Below are positions 1 through 9,700 of a DNA stretch of 64,000 nucleotides, piece by piece. The notes under the pieces are model-generated. The model saw nothing but the letters and a program-made list of their open reading frames with translations, had not been told where the DNA came from and made no database searches. This stretch comes from Rhizobium sp. AAP43 (GTDB taxonomy: Bacteria > Pseudomonadota > Alphaproteobacteria > Rhizobiales > Rhizobiaceae): contig NZ_LJHS01000044.1 of assembly GCF_001296045.1 (NCBI RefSeq), positions 91,004 to 155,003 on the forward strand, written 5' to 3'. Each line of letters begins with the position of its first letter. The stretch's first letter is position 1. Made by a program: the position numbers and the translations under genes.

Positions 1-10
1 ATGAGCCGAA

Positions 11-34
11 GTTTATGCTTTTGTTTGCATAAAC
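11..34. other. Small hairpin upstream of acpP
   Basis: GTTTATGC at 11-18 is the exact inverted repeat of GCATAAAC at 27-34, with an 8-base T-rich loop. There is no U-run after it on either strand, so it is not a clear rho-independent terminator. It could end an upstream transcript or lie in the acpP leader, and its role is not decidable from the window. Confidence 0.35.
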
Positions 35-153
35 CGCTCTGAGGTTGAGCTGAACGGGTTTGCTGGTGGGGACGCTTGACGTTCGCCGGTTGAATGCAGG
101 GTAGGGCAGCCATTATGGCTCCCTCTGAGATTAAGAAGGTCGAGGTTACCGAC

Positions 154-390
154 ATGAGCGATATCGCAGAACGCGTGAAGAAAATTGTAGTTGATCATCT
201 CGGCGTTGACGCTGAAAAGGTTGTCGAAGGCGCGAGCTTCATCGACGATCTGGGCGCGGATTCGCTCGACACGGTCGAACTGGTCATGGCCTTCGAAGAA
301 GAGTTCGGCGTTGAAATCCCGGACGACGCTGCTGACTCGATCCTGACCGTCGGCGACGCTGTAAAGTTCATCGAGAAGGCTCAGGCCTGA
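154..390 (+). CDS. acpP: Acyl carrier protein AcpP
   Basis: This is the soluble acyl carrier of fatty acid synthesis, which carries acyl chains on a 4'-phosphopantetheine arm. The product is 78 residues, strongly acidic, and has the canonical [10 protein letters not shown] motif with the modified serine at Ser37. An in-frame upstream ATG at 94 would add 20 residues that do not resemble ACP. I chose the ATG at 154 because it gives the family-standard MSDIAERV start and has GAGG at 142-145, eight bases upstream. It is followed by a terminator-like hairpin and then fabF in the same direction, the usual fab arrangement, so acpP is probably made in excess over fabF. Confidence 0.98.
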   Translation: MSDIAERVKKIVVDHLGVDAEKVVEGASFIDDLGADSLDTVELVMAFEEEFGVEIPDDAADSILTVGDAVKFIEKAQA

Positions 391-438
391 TCGATCGAGA
401 GTTTGCGGAAGGCGGGCTTTGCCCGTCCTGTCCGCTTG

Positions 439-463
439 GGCCCGCTTCATGCGGGCCTTCTTG
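439..463 (+). terminator. Rho-independent terminator after acpP
   Basis: GGCCCGC at 439-445 pairs with GCGGGCC at 451-457 around a TTCAT loop and is followed by TTCTTGT. It lies between acpP and fabF and probably gives partial termination, so that acpP transcripts outnumber fabF. A smaller GGGC/GCCC hairpin lies just before it around 414-424. Confidence 0.75.
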
Positions 464-522
464 TATAATGACCATATGAACCGGCCGAGCGAGGCCGACA
501 ACTGCAGGGTGGGCCACGAACG

Positions 523-1779
523 ATGAGACGTGTCGTTATCACCGGTACCGGCATGGTATCTCCTCTCGGCTGTGGCACGGAACTGACCTGGCAGCGTTTG
601 CTGGCTGGTCAGAGCGGCGCCCGCCTCGTCACCGAGTTCGAGGTGGACGACCTGCCTGCAAAGATCGCCTGCCGCATCCCCACCCAAGGCGAAGGCGCTT
701 ATAGCGCCGACGACTGGATGGAGTTGAAGGAGCAGCGCAAGGTCGATGCCTTCATCATCTACGCGATCGCGGCTGCCGACATGGCTCTCAAGGATGCTGG
801 CTGGGAGCCGAAGACCGATGACGACCAGTGCGCCACCGGCGTTCTGATCGGCTCGGGCATCGGCGGCCTCGAAGGCATTGTCGAAGCCGGCCATATCCTG
901 CGCGACAAGGGGCCGCGCCGCCTGTCGCCCTTCTTCATTCCAGGCCGCCTGATCAATCTTGCCTCCGGCCAGGTGTCGATCCGCCACAAGCTGCGCGGTC
1001 CGAACCATTCCGTCGTCACCGCCTGCTCGACCGGCGCGCATGCCATTGGTGACGCTGCCCGCCTGATCGGACTCGGCGATGCCGATGTCATGGTCGCAGG
1101 CGGCACGGAATCCCCGATCAGCCGCATCTCGCTTGCCGGTTTTGCCGCTTGCCGCGCGCTGTCGACTGCCCGCAACGACGATCCGACCGCTGCATCGCGC
1201 CCCTATGACAAGGATCGCGACGGCTTCGTCATGGGCGAGGGTGCCGGTATTGTCGTTCTGGAAGAACTCGAGCATGCCAAGGCGCGCGGCGCCAAGATCT
1301 ATGCCGAAATCGTCGGCTACGGCCTCTCGGGCGACGCCTTCCACATCACCGCCCCCTCGGAAGATGGCGACGGTGCGTTCCGCTGCATGACCATGGCGCT
1401 GAAGCGCGCAGGTCTGACGGCAGGCGATATCGACTACATCAACGCGCATGGCACCTCGACCATGGCCGACACGATCGAACTCGGTGCGGTCGAACGGCTG
1501 GTGGGTGAGCACGCGTCGAAGATTTCGATGTCGTCCACCAAGTCGGCCATCGGCCACCTTCTCGGGGCTGCCGGAGCCGTGGAAGCGATCTTCTCCGCCC
1601 TCGCGATCCGCGACGGCGTTGCACCGCCGACGCTGAACCTCGATAATCCGGATGTCGAAACCAAGATCGACCTCGTGCCGCATACGGCGCGCAAGCGTGA
1701 CATCCGTGTTGCCCTGTCCAATTCCTTCGGATTTGGCGGCACGAATGCCTCGCTGGTCCTGAAGCGCTACGAGGATTGA
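523..1779 (+). CDS. fabF: 3-oxoacyl-ACP synthase II (FabF)
   Basis: This cytosolic enzyme condenses malonyl-ACP with acyl-ACP to elongate fatty acids, using AcpP from the gene just upstream. The 418-residue length is standard for FabF. The thiolase-fold Cys-His-His triad is visible: Cys168 in VVTACSTGAH, His309 in NAHGTSTMAD and His345 in KSAIGHLLGAAG. The C-terminal NSFGFGGTNAS glycine-rich motif is intact. The start MRRVVITGTGMVSPLG is the family N-terminus. A long open frame on the opposite strand across acpP and fabF is an artefact of codon bias. Confidence 0.98.
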   Translation: MRRVVITGTGMVSPLGCGTELTWQRLLAGQSGARLVTEFEVDDLPAKIACRIPTQGEGAYSADDWMELKEQRKVDAFIIYAIAAADMALKDAGWEPKTDDDQCATGVLIGSGIGGLEGIVEAGHILRDKGPRRLSPFFIPGRLINLASGQVSIRHKLRGPNHSVVTACSTGAHAIGDAARLIGLGDADVMVAGGTESPISRISLAGFAACRALSTARNDDPTAASRPYDKDRDGFVMGEGAGIVVLEELEHAKARGAKIYAEIVGYGLSGDAFHITAPSEDGDGAFRCMTMALKRAGLTAGDIDYINAHGTSTMADTIELGAVERLVGEHASKISMSSTKSAIGHLLGAAGAVEAIFSALAIRDGVAPPTLNLDNPDVETKIDLVPHTARKRDIRVALSNSFGFGGTNASLVLKRYED

Positions 1780-1958
1780 CGGATAGGCCGGGGCGGGGTG
1801 CTGAGCTTTGGATGCTTGGCACCGCGCACTTGCCCGGCCCCCGTTGTTACGGCTAGAAAAACAGTCTCCGTCCGGCGTTTGTGTGAACGTGCCGGCCCGG
1901 ATTTTTGCCGCATTGCTGACCGAAACAGCCGCGACAGCCAAATCAAGTAGGATTGCCG

Positions 1959-3170
1959 GTGACCGACAATATCCCGAATGGCAGCAGCCAGAACCAAGGT
2001 ATCCCCTTCGGCCGAGACGGCGAGGCCGCAAAAGGGCCTCTTATCCCGAAATCGCCGGCCGACGTTCTGCGTCCGGAGCGGGTGCCGCAGCCACCGCGCC
2101 GTTCCCGCAAGGCGCGGAGCCAGCTGGTGATCTTCCTGAACTTCCTGATGACGATTGTCGTCTTCGTCTTCGTGGTCGCCGTGGCCGTGTTCTATTACGC
2201 CATGGATGCCTATCAGCGCCCAGGTCCGACAACGGCCAATAGCAGCTTTGTCGTGCGCACCGGTGCCGGTCTCGCCGAGATTGCCAACAATCTTGAGCGC
2301 AACGGCATCGTCTCCGACGCCCGCGTCTATCGATACGTCACGGCAACCTATCTTCAGGAAGGCCAGACGCTGAAGGCCGGTGAATATGAGATCAAAGCCG
2401 GGGCCTCGATGAAGGATATCACCGAGCTGCTCGAATCCGGCAAGTCCATCCTCTACACCGTGTCATTCCCGGAAGGCCTGACCGTCAACCAGATGTTCCA
2501 GCGCTTGAGCCAGGATCCTGTTCTGGAGGGCGAAATGCCGGCGACCATGCCGCCGGAAGGCAGCCTTCGTCCCGACACCTACAAGTTCAGCCGTGGCACC
2601 AAGCGCGCCGAGATCGTCGCCCAGATGCAGGCAGCGCAACAGAAGCTGATTGATCAGATCTGGGAGAAGCGCGATCCGGACCTGCCGGTGAAGACAAAGG
2701 AGGAGTTTGTTACGCTCGCCTCCATCGTCGAGAAGGAGACCGGCAAGGATGACGAACGTGCCCATGTCGCTTCCGTCTTCATTAATCGCCTGAACAAGAA
2801 GATGCGCCTGCAATCCGATCCGACGATCATCTACGGGCTGTTCGGCGGCGAAGGCAAACCGGCAGATCGCCCGATCTACCAGTCCGACATCAAGAAGGAA
2901 ACGCCGTACAACACCTATGTGATCCGCGGCCTGCCGCCTGGTCCGATCGCCAATCCCGGCCGCGCCGCCCTTGAAGCCGTCGCTCACCCGTGGAAGACCG
3001 ACGACATCTATTTTGTCGCCGATGGCAGCGGTGGACATGCTTTCGCGTCGACATTGGAAGAGCACAATGCCAATGTTCGTCGCTGGCGCAAGCTGGAGGC
3101 CGAGCGTGCGCAGACGCCGCCAGCCACGCTCGATGTCGCACCCGAGGTCGATCCCGGCACAAGCAACTAA
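1959..3170 (+). CDS. mltG: Endolytic murein transglycosylase MltG
   Basis: MltG is an inner-membrane lytic transglycosylase that cleaves nascent peptidoglycan strands and is thought to set glycan length. The protein has a charged, proline-rich cytosolic N-terminus, one membrane segment at about residues 56-80, and a periplasmic YceG domain with LASIVEKETG. The likely catalytic Glu is residue 258, and the C-terminal YNTYVIRGLPPGPIANPG motif is intact. I chose the GTG at 1959 because AGGA at 1949-1952 sits six bases upstream; a TTG at 1953 is a weaker alternative. The pairing fabF-mltG followed by yicC-gmk is typical of rhizobia. About 403 residues, normal length. Confidence 0.95.
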   Translation: MTDNIPNGSSQNQGIPFGRDGEAAKGPLIPKSPADVLRPERVPQPPRRSRKARSQLVIFLNFLMTIVVFVFVVAVAVFYYAMDAYQRPGPTTANSSFVVRTGAGLAEIANNLERNGIVSDARVYRYVTATYLQEGQTLKAGEYEIKAGASMKDITELLESGKSILYTVSFPEGLTVNQMFQRLSQDPVLEGEMPATMPPEGSLRPDTYKFSRGTKRAEIVAQMQAAQQKLIDQIWEKRDPDLPVKTKEEFVTLASIVEKETGKDDERAHVASVFINRLNKKMRLQSDPTIIYGLFGGEGKPADRPIYQSDIKKETPYNTYVIRGLPPGPIANPGRAALEAVAHPWKTDDIYFVADGSGGHAFASTLEEHNANVRRWRKLEAERAQTPPATLDVAPEVDPGTSN

Positions 3171-3193
3171 AAGTCCGGGGAAGGGACTGGGGC

Positions 3194-4084
3194 ATGACAT
3201 TGCAATCCATGACGGGCTTTGCCCGCGTAGAAGGCTCGTCGGGTCGCTACCGCTGGGCCTGGGAGCTGCGTTCGGTCAACGGCAAGGGACTTGATATCCG
3301 GTCCCGTCTGCCGCAGGGCCATGAGCATCTCGAGGCTGATCTTCGCCGTCTTCTGGGCGCGGGGTTGAGCCGTGGCAATCTGCAGGTCGGCCTGACCGTG
3401 ACTGTCAGCGAGAACCGCGTGGAAGCGGTTCTGAACCGCGATGCGCTTGATGCCGTCCTCGCCCTGCGCAAGACGCTCGGTCCCGAGCTTGTCGATCCGG
3501 CGCCCATGCGCCTCGACTCGCTCCTCTCCATTCGTGGACTGGTGGATCTGCGAGAGGCAACAGATGATGCCGAGGCAATTGCCGCCCGTGACGCAGACAT
3601 TCTGGGCGGACTTTCGGCCGCTGCTGATGCCATGGTGGCTATGCGCCAGAGCGAGGGTGTTGCCCTTGGTCATATCCTGTCAGATCACATCAGCCGGATC
3701 GAGGAATTGGCCTCGCAGATCGAGGCCGATCCGGCTCGACGGCCAGAAGAGATCGGACGCCGGCTTGAAGCGCAGGTCGCCAGCCTGATGGATGGCGCGA
3801 CCGGCCTTGACCGTGATCGCCTGCATCAGGAAATCGCTCTACTGGCGACCAAGGCCGATCTACGCGAGGAAATCGACCGGCTGAAGGCGCATGTCACGGC
3901 CGCTCGCGATTTGATCGCGGCAGGCGGGCCGATCGGGCGCAAACTCGATTTCTTGGCGCAGGAATTTAACCGCGAAGCAAACACTATCTGTTCCAAATCG
4001 ACTTCGGTTGCGGTAACGGCCGCCGGGATCGAGTTGAAGGTCGTCATCGATCAGTTCCGCGAACAGGTTCAGAATCTGGAGTAG
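3194..4084 (+). CDS. yicC: YicC-family endoribonuclease
   Basis: The 296-residue protein begins MTLQSMTGFARVEG, the family N-terminus, and ends with the DUF1732 region. That C-terminal region reads EEIDRLKAHV, then GRKLDFLAQEFNREANT, then CSKS. E. coli YicC has been reported to be an endoribonuclease that affects small-RNA decay; applying that role here is inference from family membership. The gene begins 23 bases after mltG and ends 3 bases before gmk, so the three are probably one operon. The open frame extends further 5', but the ATG at 3194 is preceded by purine-rich sequence and matches the family start. Confidence 0.93.
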   Translation: MTLQSMTGFARVEGSSGRYRWAWELRSVNGKGLDIRSRLPQGHEHLEADLRRLLGAGLSRGNLQVGLTVTVSENRVEAVLNRDALDAVLALRKTLGPELVDPAPMRLDSLLSIRGLVDLREATDDAEAIAARDADILGGLSAAADAMVAMRQSEGVALGHILSDHISRIEELASQIEADPARRPEEIGRRLEAQVASLMDGATGLDRDRLHQEIALLATKADLREEIDRLKAHVTAARDLIAAGGPIGRKLDFLAQEFNREANTICSKSTSVAVTAAGIELKVVIDQFREQVQNLE

Positions 4085-4087
4085 TCC

Positions 4088-4735
4088 ATGGCCCCTTCGA
4101 CTTCCTCGCGCGTCACCATCGCCAGACGCGGCCTGATGCTGGTCATCTCCTCGCCCTCCGGTGCGGGCAAGTCGACGATTGCCAGGACCCTGATGGACAG
4201 AGATCCGGAGATCAGCCTTTCGGTCAGCGTTACCACGCGCCAGCGGCGCCAGAGCGAGATCGAGGGTGTGCACTATCATTTCGTTTCGCAGCGCGAGTTC
4301 GAACGCCTGCGGGACAGCGACTCGCTGCTGGAATGGGCTGAGGTTCACGGCAATTTCTATGGCACACCTCGGGAAGCGGTTGAAACCGCGATGGGTGAGG
4401 GCCGCGACATGCTTTTCGACATTGATTGGCAGGGTGCCCAGCAATTGCAGGAAAAGATGTCGGCCGACGTCGTTTCGATTTTCATCCTGCCGCCGACCAT
4501 GGCTGAACTCCAGTCGCGCCTGCACCGGCGCGCCGAGGATACCGAGGAGGTCATCCAGACCCGCCTCAATAACTCGCGCTCTGAGATCCAGCACTGGCGG
4601 GAATATGATTACGTCATCGTCAACGACGACCTGAACTCTGCCTTCGATGCGGTACAGTCGATTGTGAAGGCCGAGCGCCTGAGGCGGGACCGCCGCCACG
4701 GCATGTTCGACTTCGTCGACGGGCTCATTGCCTGA
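4088..4735 (+). CDS. gmk: Guanylate kinase
   Basis: This enzyme phosphorylates GMP to GDP with ATP in the cytosol and is essential for GTP and dGTP supply. The P-loop is [10 protein letters not shown]. The GMP-binding region follows with [18 protein letters not shown] and [10 protein letters not shown], then [10 protein letters not shown]. At 215 residues it is normal length, with a short basic N-terminal extension common in rhizobial homologues. It starts three bases after yicC, so translation is probably coupled. An internal Met before the P-loop (MLVISSPSG) is a less likely start. Confidence 0.98.
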   Translation: MAPSTSSRVTIARRGLMLVISSPSGAGKSTIARTLMDRDPEISLSVSVTTRQRRQSEIEGVHYHFVSQREFERLRDSDSLLEWAEVHGNFYGTPREAVETAMGEGRDMLFDIDWQGAQQLQEKMSADVVSIFILPPTMAELQSRLHRRAEDTEEVIQTRLNNSRSEIQHWREYDYVIVNDDLNSAFDAVQSIVKAERLRRDRRHGMFDFVDGLIA

Positions 4736-4850
4736 ATGGTTGAAGCGTGCTTCGCTGCACCAATAAGATGACTAAGTTTTAGCTAAAATTAATCGCCTCC
4801 TTGTAGCGTTGGCTCTCTTGTAACTCAAGATTGCTGCGGGTGGGGGTGAA

Positions 4851-7028
4851 ATGCGGATCACAGATATCTCGGTAAAGTGGAGGTTGATGGCTGCGCTGAT
4901 GGCGCCGCTGGCGGCCGTGGCCGTTTTCGCAACCACTCAGATTAGTGCCACCCATGATCGATATGTGTCCGCCCACCAATTGGTGCAGGTCGCAAGCGAC
5001 ATCGGTGTATTGGGTGATTTGATCCACGCTTTGCAGGTGGAGCGGGGACTTTCTGCTGGTTTCCTCGGCTCAAAGGGCCAGCGGGGCGCCGAGCCTCTCC
5101 GCGCGGCGCGTATGAAGGTGGACGAGATGGGTGCCAAGCTCCCGGAAGCATTGGCAGGTGTCTCAACTCGGGGAGCAGTGGAACAGACCTCCATTGCACA
5201 GACCAAGGATGCGCTTGGCAAAATCACGCTGATCCGAGCGGATATTGACGGCTTGAAAATTGAGGGTCCGGCTTCCTTTTCCTATTTCACGGGTGTGGTC
5301 TCGGGCCTGATCGACGTATCCCGTACGCACTCACTGAGCAGTGCCTCCGAAGGTGATGCCGGTCGGCTGGTTGCTTACAATCTTTTTCTCAACGCCAAGG
5401 AATTGGCCGGGCAGGAGCGGGGCACAGGAAATGGTTTCATAAGCGCTGGTAAAAGTGACCCAAAGCGATTCCTGGCTTTTAGCGGCATGCATGGAGCTCA
5501 GTCCTCGCTCATGTCGCAAGCCTTGAAGCTCGTTCGGGAGGACGATCGCATTCTGCTCAGCGGCATTTTGAACGACGATGACCCCGCCGTCATTGAACAG
5601 ATGCGCAACGGTTTGATTTCAGGCGGTGCAGGTGCAGACCTTACTTCGTTGAGCGCACCGGACTGGTTTGCTGCAACGACGAAACGCATCGACCGGCTCA
5701 AGCGCGTTGAAGATGTATTGCTGGCCGAAATTGTCAGCTCTGCAACAGAGGCCGCACGGACGCAGCTAAACAGTTTGATCGTGATCTCATCTTCGATCCT
5801 GGCCGGCCTCGTCGTCGTTGCCCTTCTCGCCAGCTCAATGTCCTACACCATCGCCCGCCCACTGAAGATCCTCACTGATACTGTGGAACGCCTTGCTGCC
5901 AACGATATGAATGTTCGTCTCGATCAATCTGGGGGGCGCGACGAGATTGGCCGCATGGGCCGCGCGATCTACCAATGCATCGTCAATACGCAGGAAAAAG
6001 CTGAGTTCGACCGCCAGCAGGAACTGAGCAAGCAGGCGGCGGCCCGCGAGGCGGAGATCGAGGGGGAGCGCGAACAGGCCCGGCGTGCGGCCGAGATTGC
6101 CGCCGCGGTGCAAGCCTTGGGGCAGGGCCTGTCGGCTCTGGCTGGTGGTGAGACGACATACCGGATCGAACAGATCTTTGCCGGGGATCTCGACCGTCTC
6201 CGTTCAGATTTCAATGACTCTATGGAAAAACTTCACGCAGCCATGGCTGAGATCAGCGCCAGCTCGGAAGCCATTCACAGCGGCTCGAATGAGCTTGGTC
6301 AGGCTGCAGACGATCTGGCTCAGCGAACTGAGCGCCAGGCTGCAGCGCTGGAGGAAGCGTCTGCATCACTCGCCGGCGTCTCGGCGACGCTCAAGGATTC
6401 AGTTGTCCGGGCAGAGACGGTCGGCAATCTCGTCGACACTGCAATGTCCGATGCAAAGCGAACCGAAGCAGTTGTCAGCAATGCGGTCGAGGCCATAACG
6501 CAGATCGAGCGTTCGTCTGATCAGGTAGGTCAGATTATCGGCGTTATCGACGAGATCGCTTTCCAGACGAACTTGCTGGCCCTCAACGCAGGTGTTGAAG
6601 CGGCCCGCGCTGGCGAGGCTGGAAAGGGCTTCGCGGTTGTTGCCCAGGAAGTGCGCGAATTGGCTCAGCGCTCCGCGACTGCAGCACGCGAGATCAAGGC
6701 GTTGATCCAACGCTCTGCACAGGAGGTGCAGGTCGGCGTGGCACTGGTCGGCCAGACAGGTCAGGCTATTCAATCCATCGGTGCGAACGTTTCGACTATC
6801 AAGGATCAGGTTAGCGCCATCGTGTCCTCGTCCCGTGATCAGGCGACCTCGATTACCGAGATCAGTACCGCGATAGATCAGATGGATCAGATGACACAGC
6901 TGAATGCGGCCATGGTTGAGGAGGCCAATGCTGCAACGCATTCACTGGGCGTCGAGGTCAATCGCCTGAACCAACAGGTCGATATGTTCCGCGCAAGCCC
7001 AGCGCGGCGCATCCGGTCTGCTGCGTAA
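4851..7028 (+). CDS. Methyl-accepting chemotaxis protein with NIT-like sensor
   Basis: This is a membrane chemoreceptor of 725 residues. TM1 is at about residues 13-30. The periplasmic region contains [18 protein letters not shown], a sequence characteristic of the NIT (nitrate/nitrite sensing) domain. TM2 is at about residues 305-327, followed by a HAMP domain ([18 protein letters not shown]) and a long cytoplasmic coiled coil. The signalling tip ([20 protein letters not shown]) is near residues 566-585. No C-terminal CheR-docking pentapeptide is seen. The NIT assignment is by motif only, so nitrate as ligand is a guess. The start has GGGGGTGAA immediately upstream. A strong terminator follows. 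Confidence 0.93.
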   Translation: MRITDISVKWRLMAALMAPLAAVAVFATTQISATHDRYVSAHQLVQVASDIGVLGDLIHALQVERGLSAGFLGSKGQRGAEPLRAARMKVDEMGAKLPEALAGVSTRGAVEQTSIAQTKDALGKITLIRADIDGLKIEGPASFSYFTGVVSGLIDVSRTHSLSSASEGDAGRLVAYNLFLNAKELAGQERGTGNGFISAGKSDPKRFLAFSGMHGAQSSLMSQALKLVREDDRILLSGILNDDDPAVIEQMRNGLISGGAGADLTSLSAPDWFAATTKRIDRLKRVEDVLLAEIVSSATEAARTQLNSLIVISSSILAGLVVVALLASSMSYTIARPLKILTDTVERLAANDMNVRLDQSGGRDEIGRMGRAIYQCIVNTQEKAEFDRQQELSKQAAAREAEIEGEREQARRAAEIAAAVQALGQGLSALAGGETTYRIEQIFAGDLDRLRSDFNDSMEKLHAAMAEISASSEAIHSGSNELGQAADDLAQRTERQAAALEEASASLAGVSATLKDSVVRAETVGNLVDTAMSDAKRTEAVVSNAVEAITQIERSSDQVGQIIGVIDEIAFQTNLLALNAGVEAARAGEAGKGFAVVAQEVRELAQRSATAAREIKALIQRSAQEVQVGVALVGQTGQAIQSIGANVSTIKDQVSAIVSSSRDQATSITEISTAIDQMDQMTQLNAAMVEEANAATHSLGVEVNRLNQQVDMFRASPARRIRSAA

Positions 7029-7057
7029 AATCCCCAGCGCCTCTTCGCATGCTAATA

Positions 7058-7092
7058 TCCCGCCGATCGAGGATCGGCGGGATTGTTTTTTC
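7058..7092 (+). terminator. Rho-independent terminator after the NIT chemoreceptor
   Basis: A perfect 11-bp stem (7058-7068 with 7072-7082) closes a GAG loop and is followed by TTGTTTTTTC on the plus strand. It lies between the chemoreceptor and the convergent betC. The minus-strand tail, TATTAGC, is weaker, so it may also help end betC transcripts. Confidence 0.92.
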
Positions 7093-7097
7093 ACGAA

Positions 7098-8612
7098 CTA
7101 TTCCCCCCGCGGGAAGCGCTGGTTCTCTTCGAGCACGTTGAGATCCATGTGGTTGCGCATATAGCGTTCCGACGCCTTTTGCAGGGGTTGGTAGTCCCAG
7201 GGGAAGTAGGCGCCATTTCTGAGCGCCTTGTAGACCACATGACGCCGCGCCTGGCTTTCCCGCACGGCAGCATCGAACTGGGCGAGGTTCCAGCGTTCGG
7301 CGGCAAGATCGGACAGGCGTTCGAAGATCGGCAATGCGGCCGGATCGGTTGCAAGATTGGTCGTCTCATAGGGATCGGCTTCGAGATCGACCAGGATCGG
7401 TGGATCGGCTTCGCAAAGCGTCAGCTTGTAACGCTGGTCCCGCAAGCCCACCATCGGGCTGACCGTGCCTTCCGCCGCATATTCCATCGGCACGATTCCG
7501 CGCCCGCCGGTGCCCGTGGCGAGCGGCATGAGGTCCTCGCCATCGGTCCATGGTGCAAGTGTGGTGATGTCGATACCGGCAAGACCAGCGACCGTCGGCG
7601 TGATGTCGAGCGTTGATACCGGCGTGGTCACCAACCGGCCTTCGAGCCCCGGCACACAAAGCAACAATGGCACGCGGGCCGAGCCTTCGAGGAAGTTCAT
7701 CTTGAACCACAGTCCGCGCTCACCCAGCATGTCACCATGATCGGAGACGAACAGGATCACCGTGTTGTCGGCCATTCTTGTGCGTTCGAGAACGTCGAGG
7801 ATCTCGCCGATCTTGTCGTCGACATAGGAAACATTGGCGAAATAGCCCTGCCGGGCCCGGCGAATGTTCTCGTCGGTAATGTTGAATGCCGTGTGGTCAC
7901 AGGCGTCCATCAGGCGCTTCGAATGGGGATCCTGCTCATCATAGGGGATGGCGGGAACAGAGGGTTCAAGCGCCGGGCAGTCCTCGTAGAGATCCCAATA
8001 TCTGCGCCGCGCGACATAAGGGTCGTGCGGATGGGTGAAACTCACCGTCATGCACCACGGACGCTCGTCCTGGCCGCGTGACAGGTCGTAGAGCCGACGG
8101 GTGGCGTTGTAGGCGACCTCGTCATCATACTCCATCTGGTTGGTGATCTCGGCTACCCCGGCGCCGGTGACGGAGCCCAGATTGTGATACCACCAGTCGA
8201 TGCGCTCGCCGGGCTTGCGATAGTCCGGCGTCCAGCCGAAATCGGCCGGATAGATGTCGGTGGTCAACCGCTCCTCGAAACCGTGCAGTTGGTCCGGGCC
8301 GACGAAATGCATCTTGCCGGACAGGCTGGTCTGGTAACCGGCGGCTCTCAGATGGTGCGCAAAGGTTGGAATGTCGGAGGCGAACTCCGCCGCGTTGTCA
8401 TAGACGCGCGTGCGACTCGGCAACTGCCCCGACATGAAGGATGCGCGTGCAGGAGCGCAGAGCGGGCTTGCCGTATAGGTATTGGCAAAGCGCACGGAAC
8501 GCTTCGCCAGGGCCTTCAGATGCGGCGCATGCAGAAAGTCTGCCGGACCATCCGGGAAGAGGGTGCCGTTGAACTGGTCCACCATCAGGATCAGGATATT
8601 GGGACGTGTCAT
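7098..8612 (-). CDS. betC: Choline-sulfatase BetC
   Basis: BetC hydrolyses choline-O-sulfate to choline and sulfate; choline then feeds glycine betaine synthesis. The 504-residue protein is an alkaline-phosphatase-fold sulfatase. The metal-binding start is NILILMVDQFNG. The sulfatase signature is LCAPARASFMSG, in which Cys52 should be converted to formylglycine. SLSGKMHFVGPDQ and FVSDHGDMLGERG supply further active-site residues. There is no signal peptide, so it is cytosolic. It lies 13 bases downstream of choX on the same strand, so the two are very likely cotranscribed and controlled by the divergent LysR regulator. The betA, betB and betI genes are not in this window. Confidence 0.95.
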   Translation of the reverse strand: MTRPNILILMVDQFNGTLFPDGPADFLHAPHLKALAKRSVRFANTYTASPLCAPARASFMSGQLPSRTRVYDNAAEFASDIPTFAHHLRAAGYQTSLSGKMHFVGPDQLHGFEERLTTDIYPADFGWTPDYRKPGERIDWWYHNLGSVTGAGVAEITNQMEYDDEVAYNATRRLYDLSRGQDERPWCMTVSFTHPHDPYVARRRYWDLYEDCPALEPSVPAIPYDEQDPHSKRLMDACDHTAFNITDENIRRARQGYFANVSYVDDKIGEILDVLERTRMADNTVILFVSDHGDMLGERGLWFKMNFLEGSARVPLLLCVPGLEGRLVTTPVSTLDITPTVAGLAGIDITTLAPWTDGEDLMPLATGTGGRGIVPMEYAAEGTVSPMVGLRDQRYKLTLCEADPPILVDLEADPYETTNLATDPAALPIFERLSDLAAERWNLAQFDAAVRESQARRHVVYKALRNGAYFPWDYQPLQKASERYMRNHMDLNVLEENQRFPRGE

Positions 8613-8625
8613 GGGAGATTACCTT

Positions 8626-9588
8626 TCACAGCCCGAGGGCGGTCTTGACCGCTGCCTCGCCGGGCTGGCCGTCAAGCGTCTTCACGCCGCTCAGCCAGCC
8701 GTCGAGCACGGCGGGATTGGCCTTCAGCCAGGTGGACGCAGCCTCCTTGGCATCCTTGCCGCCGAGGATCTCGCCCATCAGCACATTTTCCATGCTGACA
8801 TCGAAGGTCAAGTGTTTGAACAGGCTCGCGGCATTCGGGCAGCTTTCGCTCCAGCCCGTGCGCGCCAATGTATAGACTTCAGCACCGCCGAAGTTGGCGC
8901 CGAAATAGGCGTCGCCGCCCGAAAGATAGGTGAGCTTGAAGCGCTCGTTCATCGGATGCGGTGCCCAGGCGAGAAAGACGACGCCCTTGCCCTCCTTGGA
9001 AGCCCGTTCCACCTGGGCCAACATGGCCTGTTCACCCGACTCCACCAGCTCCCAGCCCTTGAGCCCAAATTCGCCGGCATCGATCATCTTCTGTATATTT
9101 GCATTGGCCGGAGCACCGGGCTCGATGCCGTAGATCTTGGAATCAAATTCGTCTGCATGGGCCGCGAGATCGGCAAAGTCCTTGATGCCCTTGTCGGCCG
9201 TCACGGTTGGAACCGCGAGCGTGAACTTTGCGCCGACAAGGTTCTTCGTCACCACCTCGACGGCCTTGGCGGCGTTGAGATCGTCGATAAAGGCCTGCTG
9301 GGCCGGCATCCAGTTGCCGAGGAACACATCGATCTCACCGTTTTTCATCGACTGGTAGCCGATTGGCACTGAGAGCGTCTTGACCTCCGGCTCGTAGCCG
9401 AGCGCTTCAAGCAGAACTGCAGCAACGGCATTGGTGGCGGTGATATCGGTCCAGCCGGGATCGGAGAGGCGGATCGCCTTGCAGCTCGCAGCATCGTCAG
9501 CCAGCGCGACGGAGCTGCTCAGTGCCGTCATGGTGATGGCGACAATGCCCGTCAGCCAGGTGGCTGGCTTTGTTGTTGTCCTGGTCAT
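8626..9588 (-). CDS. choX: Choline ABC transporter substrate-binding protein ChoX
   Basis: This periplasmic binding protein captures choline for an ABC importer. It has a signal peptide ending near residue 30 (SSSVALADDAAS) and an OpuAC/ProX-type ligand domain. Likely cation-pi residues are Trp46 in DPGWTD, Trp93 in FLGNWMPAQ and the Trp of FLAWAPHP, with Asp48 beside the first. The product is 320 residues. I chose the ATG at 9588, preceded by GAGGGGAACAGC; the open frame upstream extends across the LysR gene and is not coding. The ATPase and permease partners (choV, choW) are absent here, so ChoX must either serve a transporter encoded elsewhere or act mainly with BetC. Confidence 0.93.
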   Translation of the reverse strand: MTRTTTKPATWLTGIVAITMTALSSSVALADDAASCKAIRLSDPGWTDITATNAVAAVLLEALGYEPEVKTLSVPIGYQSMKNGEIDVFLGNWMPAQQAFIDDLNAAKAVEVVTKNLVGAKFTLAVPTVTADKGIKDFADLAAHADEFDSKIYGIEPGAPANANIQKMIDAGEFGLKGWELVESGEQAMLAQVERASKEGKGVVFLAWAPHPMNERFKLTYLSGGDAYFGANFGGAEVYTLARTGWSESCPNAASLFKHLTFDVSMENVLMGEILGGKDAKEAASTWLKANPAVLDGWLSGVKTLDGQPGEAAVKTALGL

Positions 9589-9700
9589 GCTGTTCCCCTC
9601 TCTAATGCTATTGGTTATGCTTATTGAAATTCGCAAGGTATCACCTGTGAAGTCGGAGAATTTTGATGCTTGGTATAAGTCAGCCTTATGTCTGATGCGC
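9589..9700. promoter_or_regulatory. Divergent choX/LysR control region with ATAAG-N5-CTTAT palindrome
   Basis: The 99-base gap between choX and the LysR gene must hold both promoters. A perfect inverted repeat, ATAAG at 9675-9679 and CTTAT at 9685-9689, overlaps the LysR start codon. ATGCTT occurs at 9617-9622 and again at 9666-9671. LysR factors commonly bind such interrupted palindromes and autoregulate, so these are candidate operator half-sites; no promoter boxes were confidently located. Confidence 0.45.

Noticed and set aside
13..2031. 672-residue open frame on the minus strand over acpP and fabF
   Set aside because: It lies antisense to two clear genes, has no family resemblance and is explained by GC-rich codon bias.
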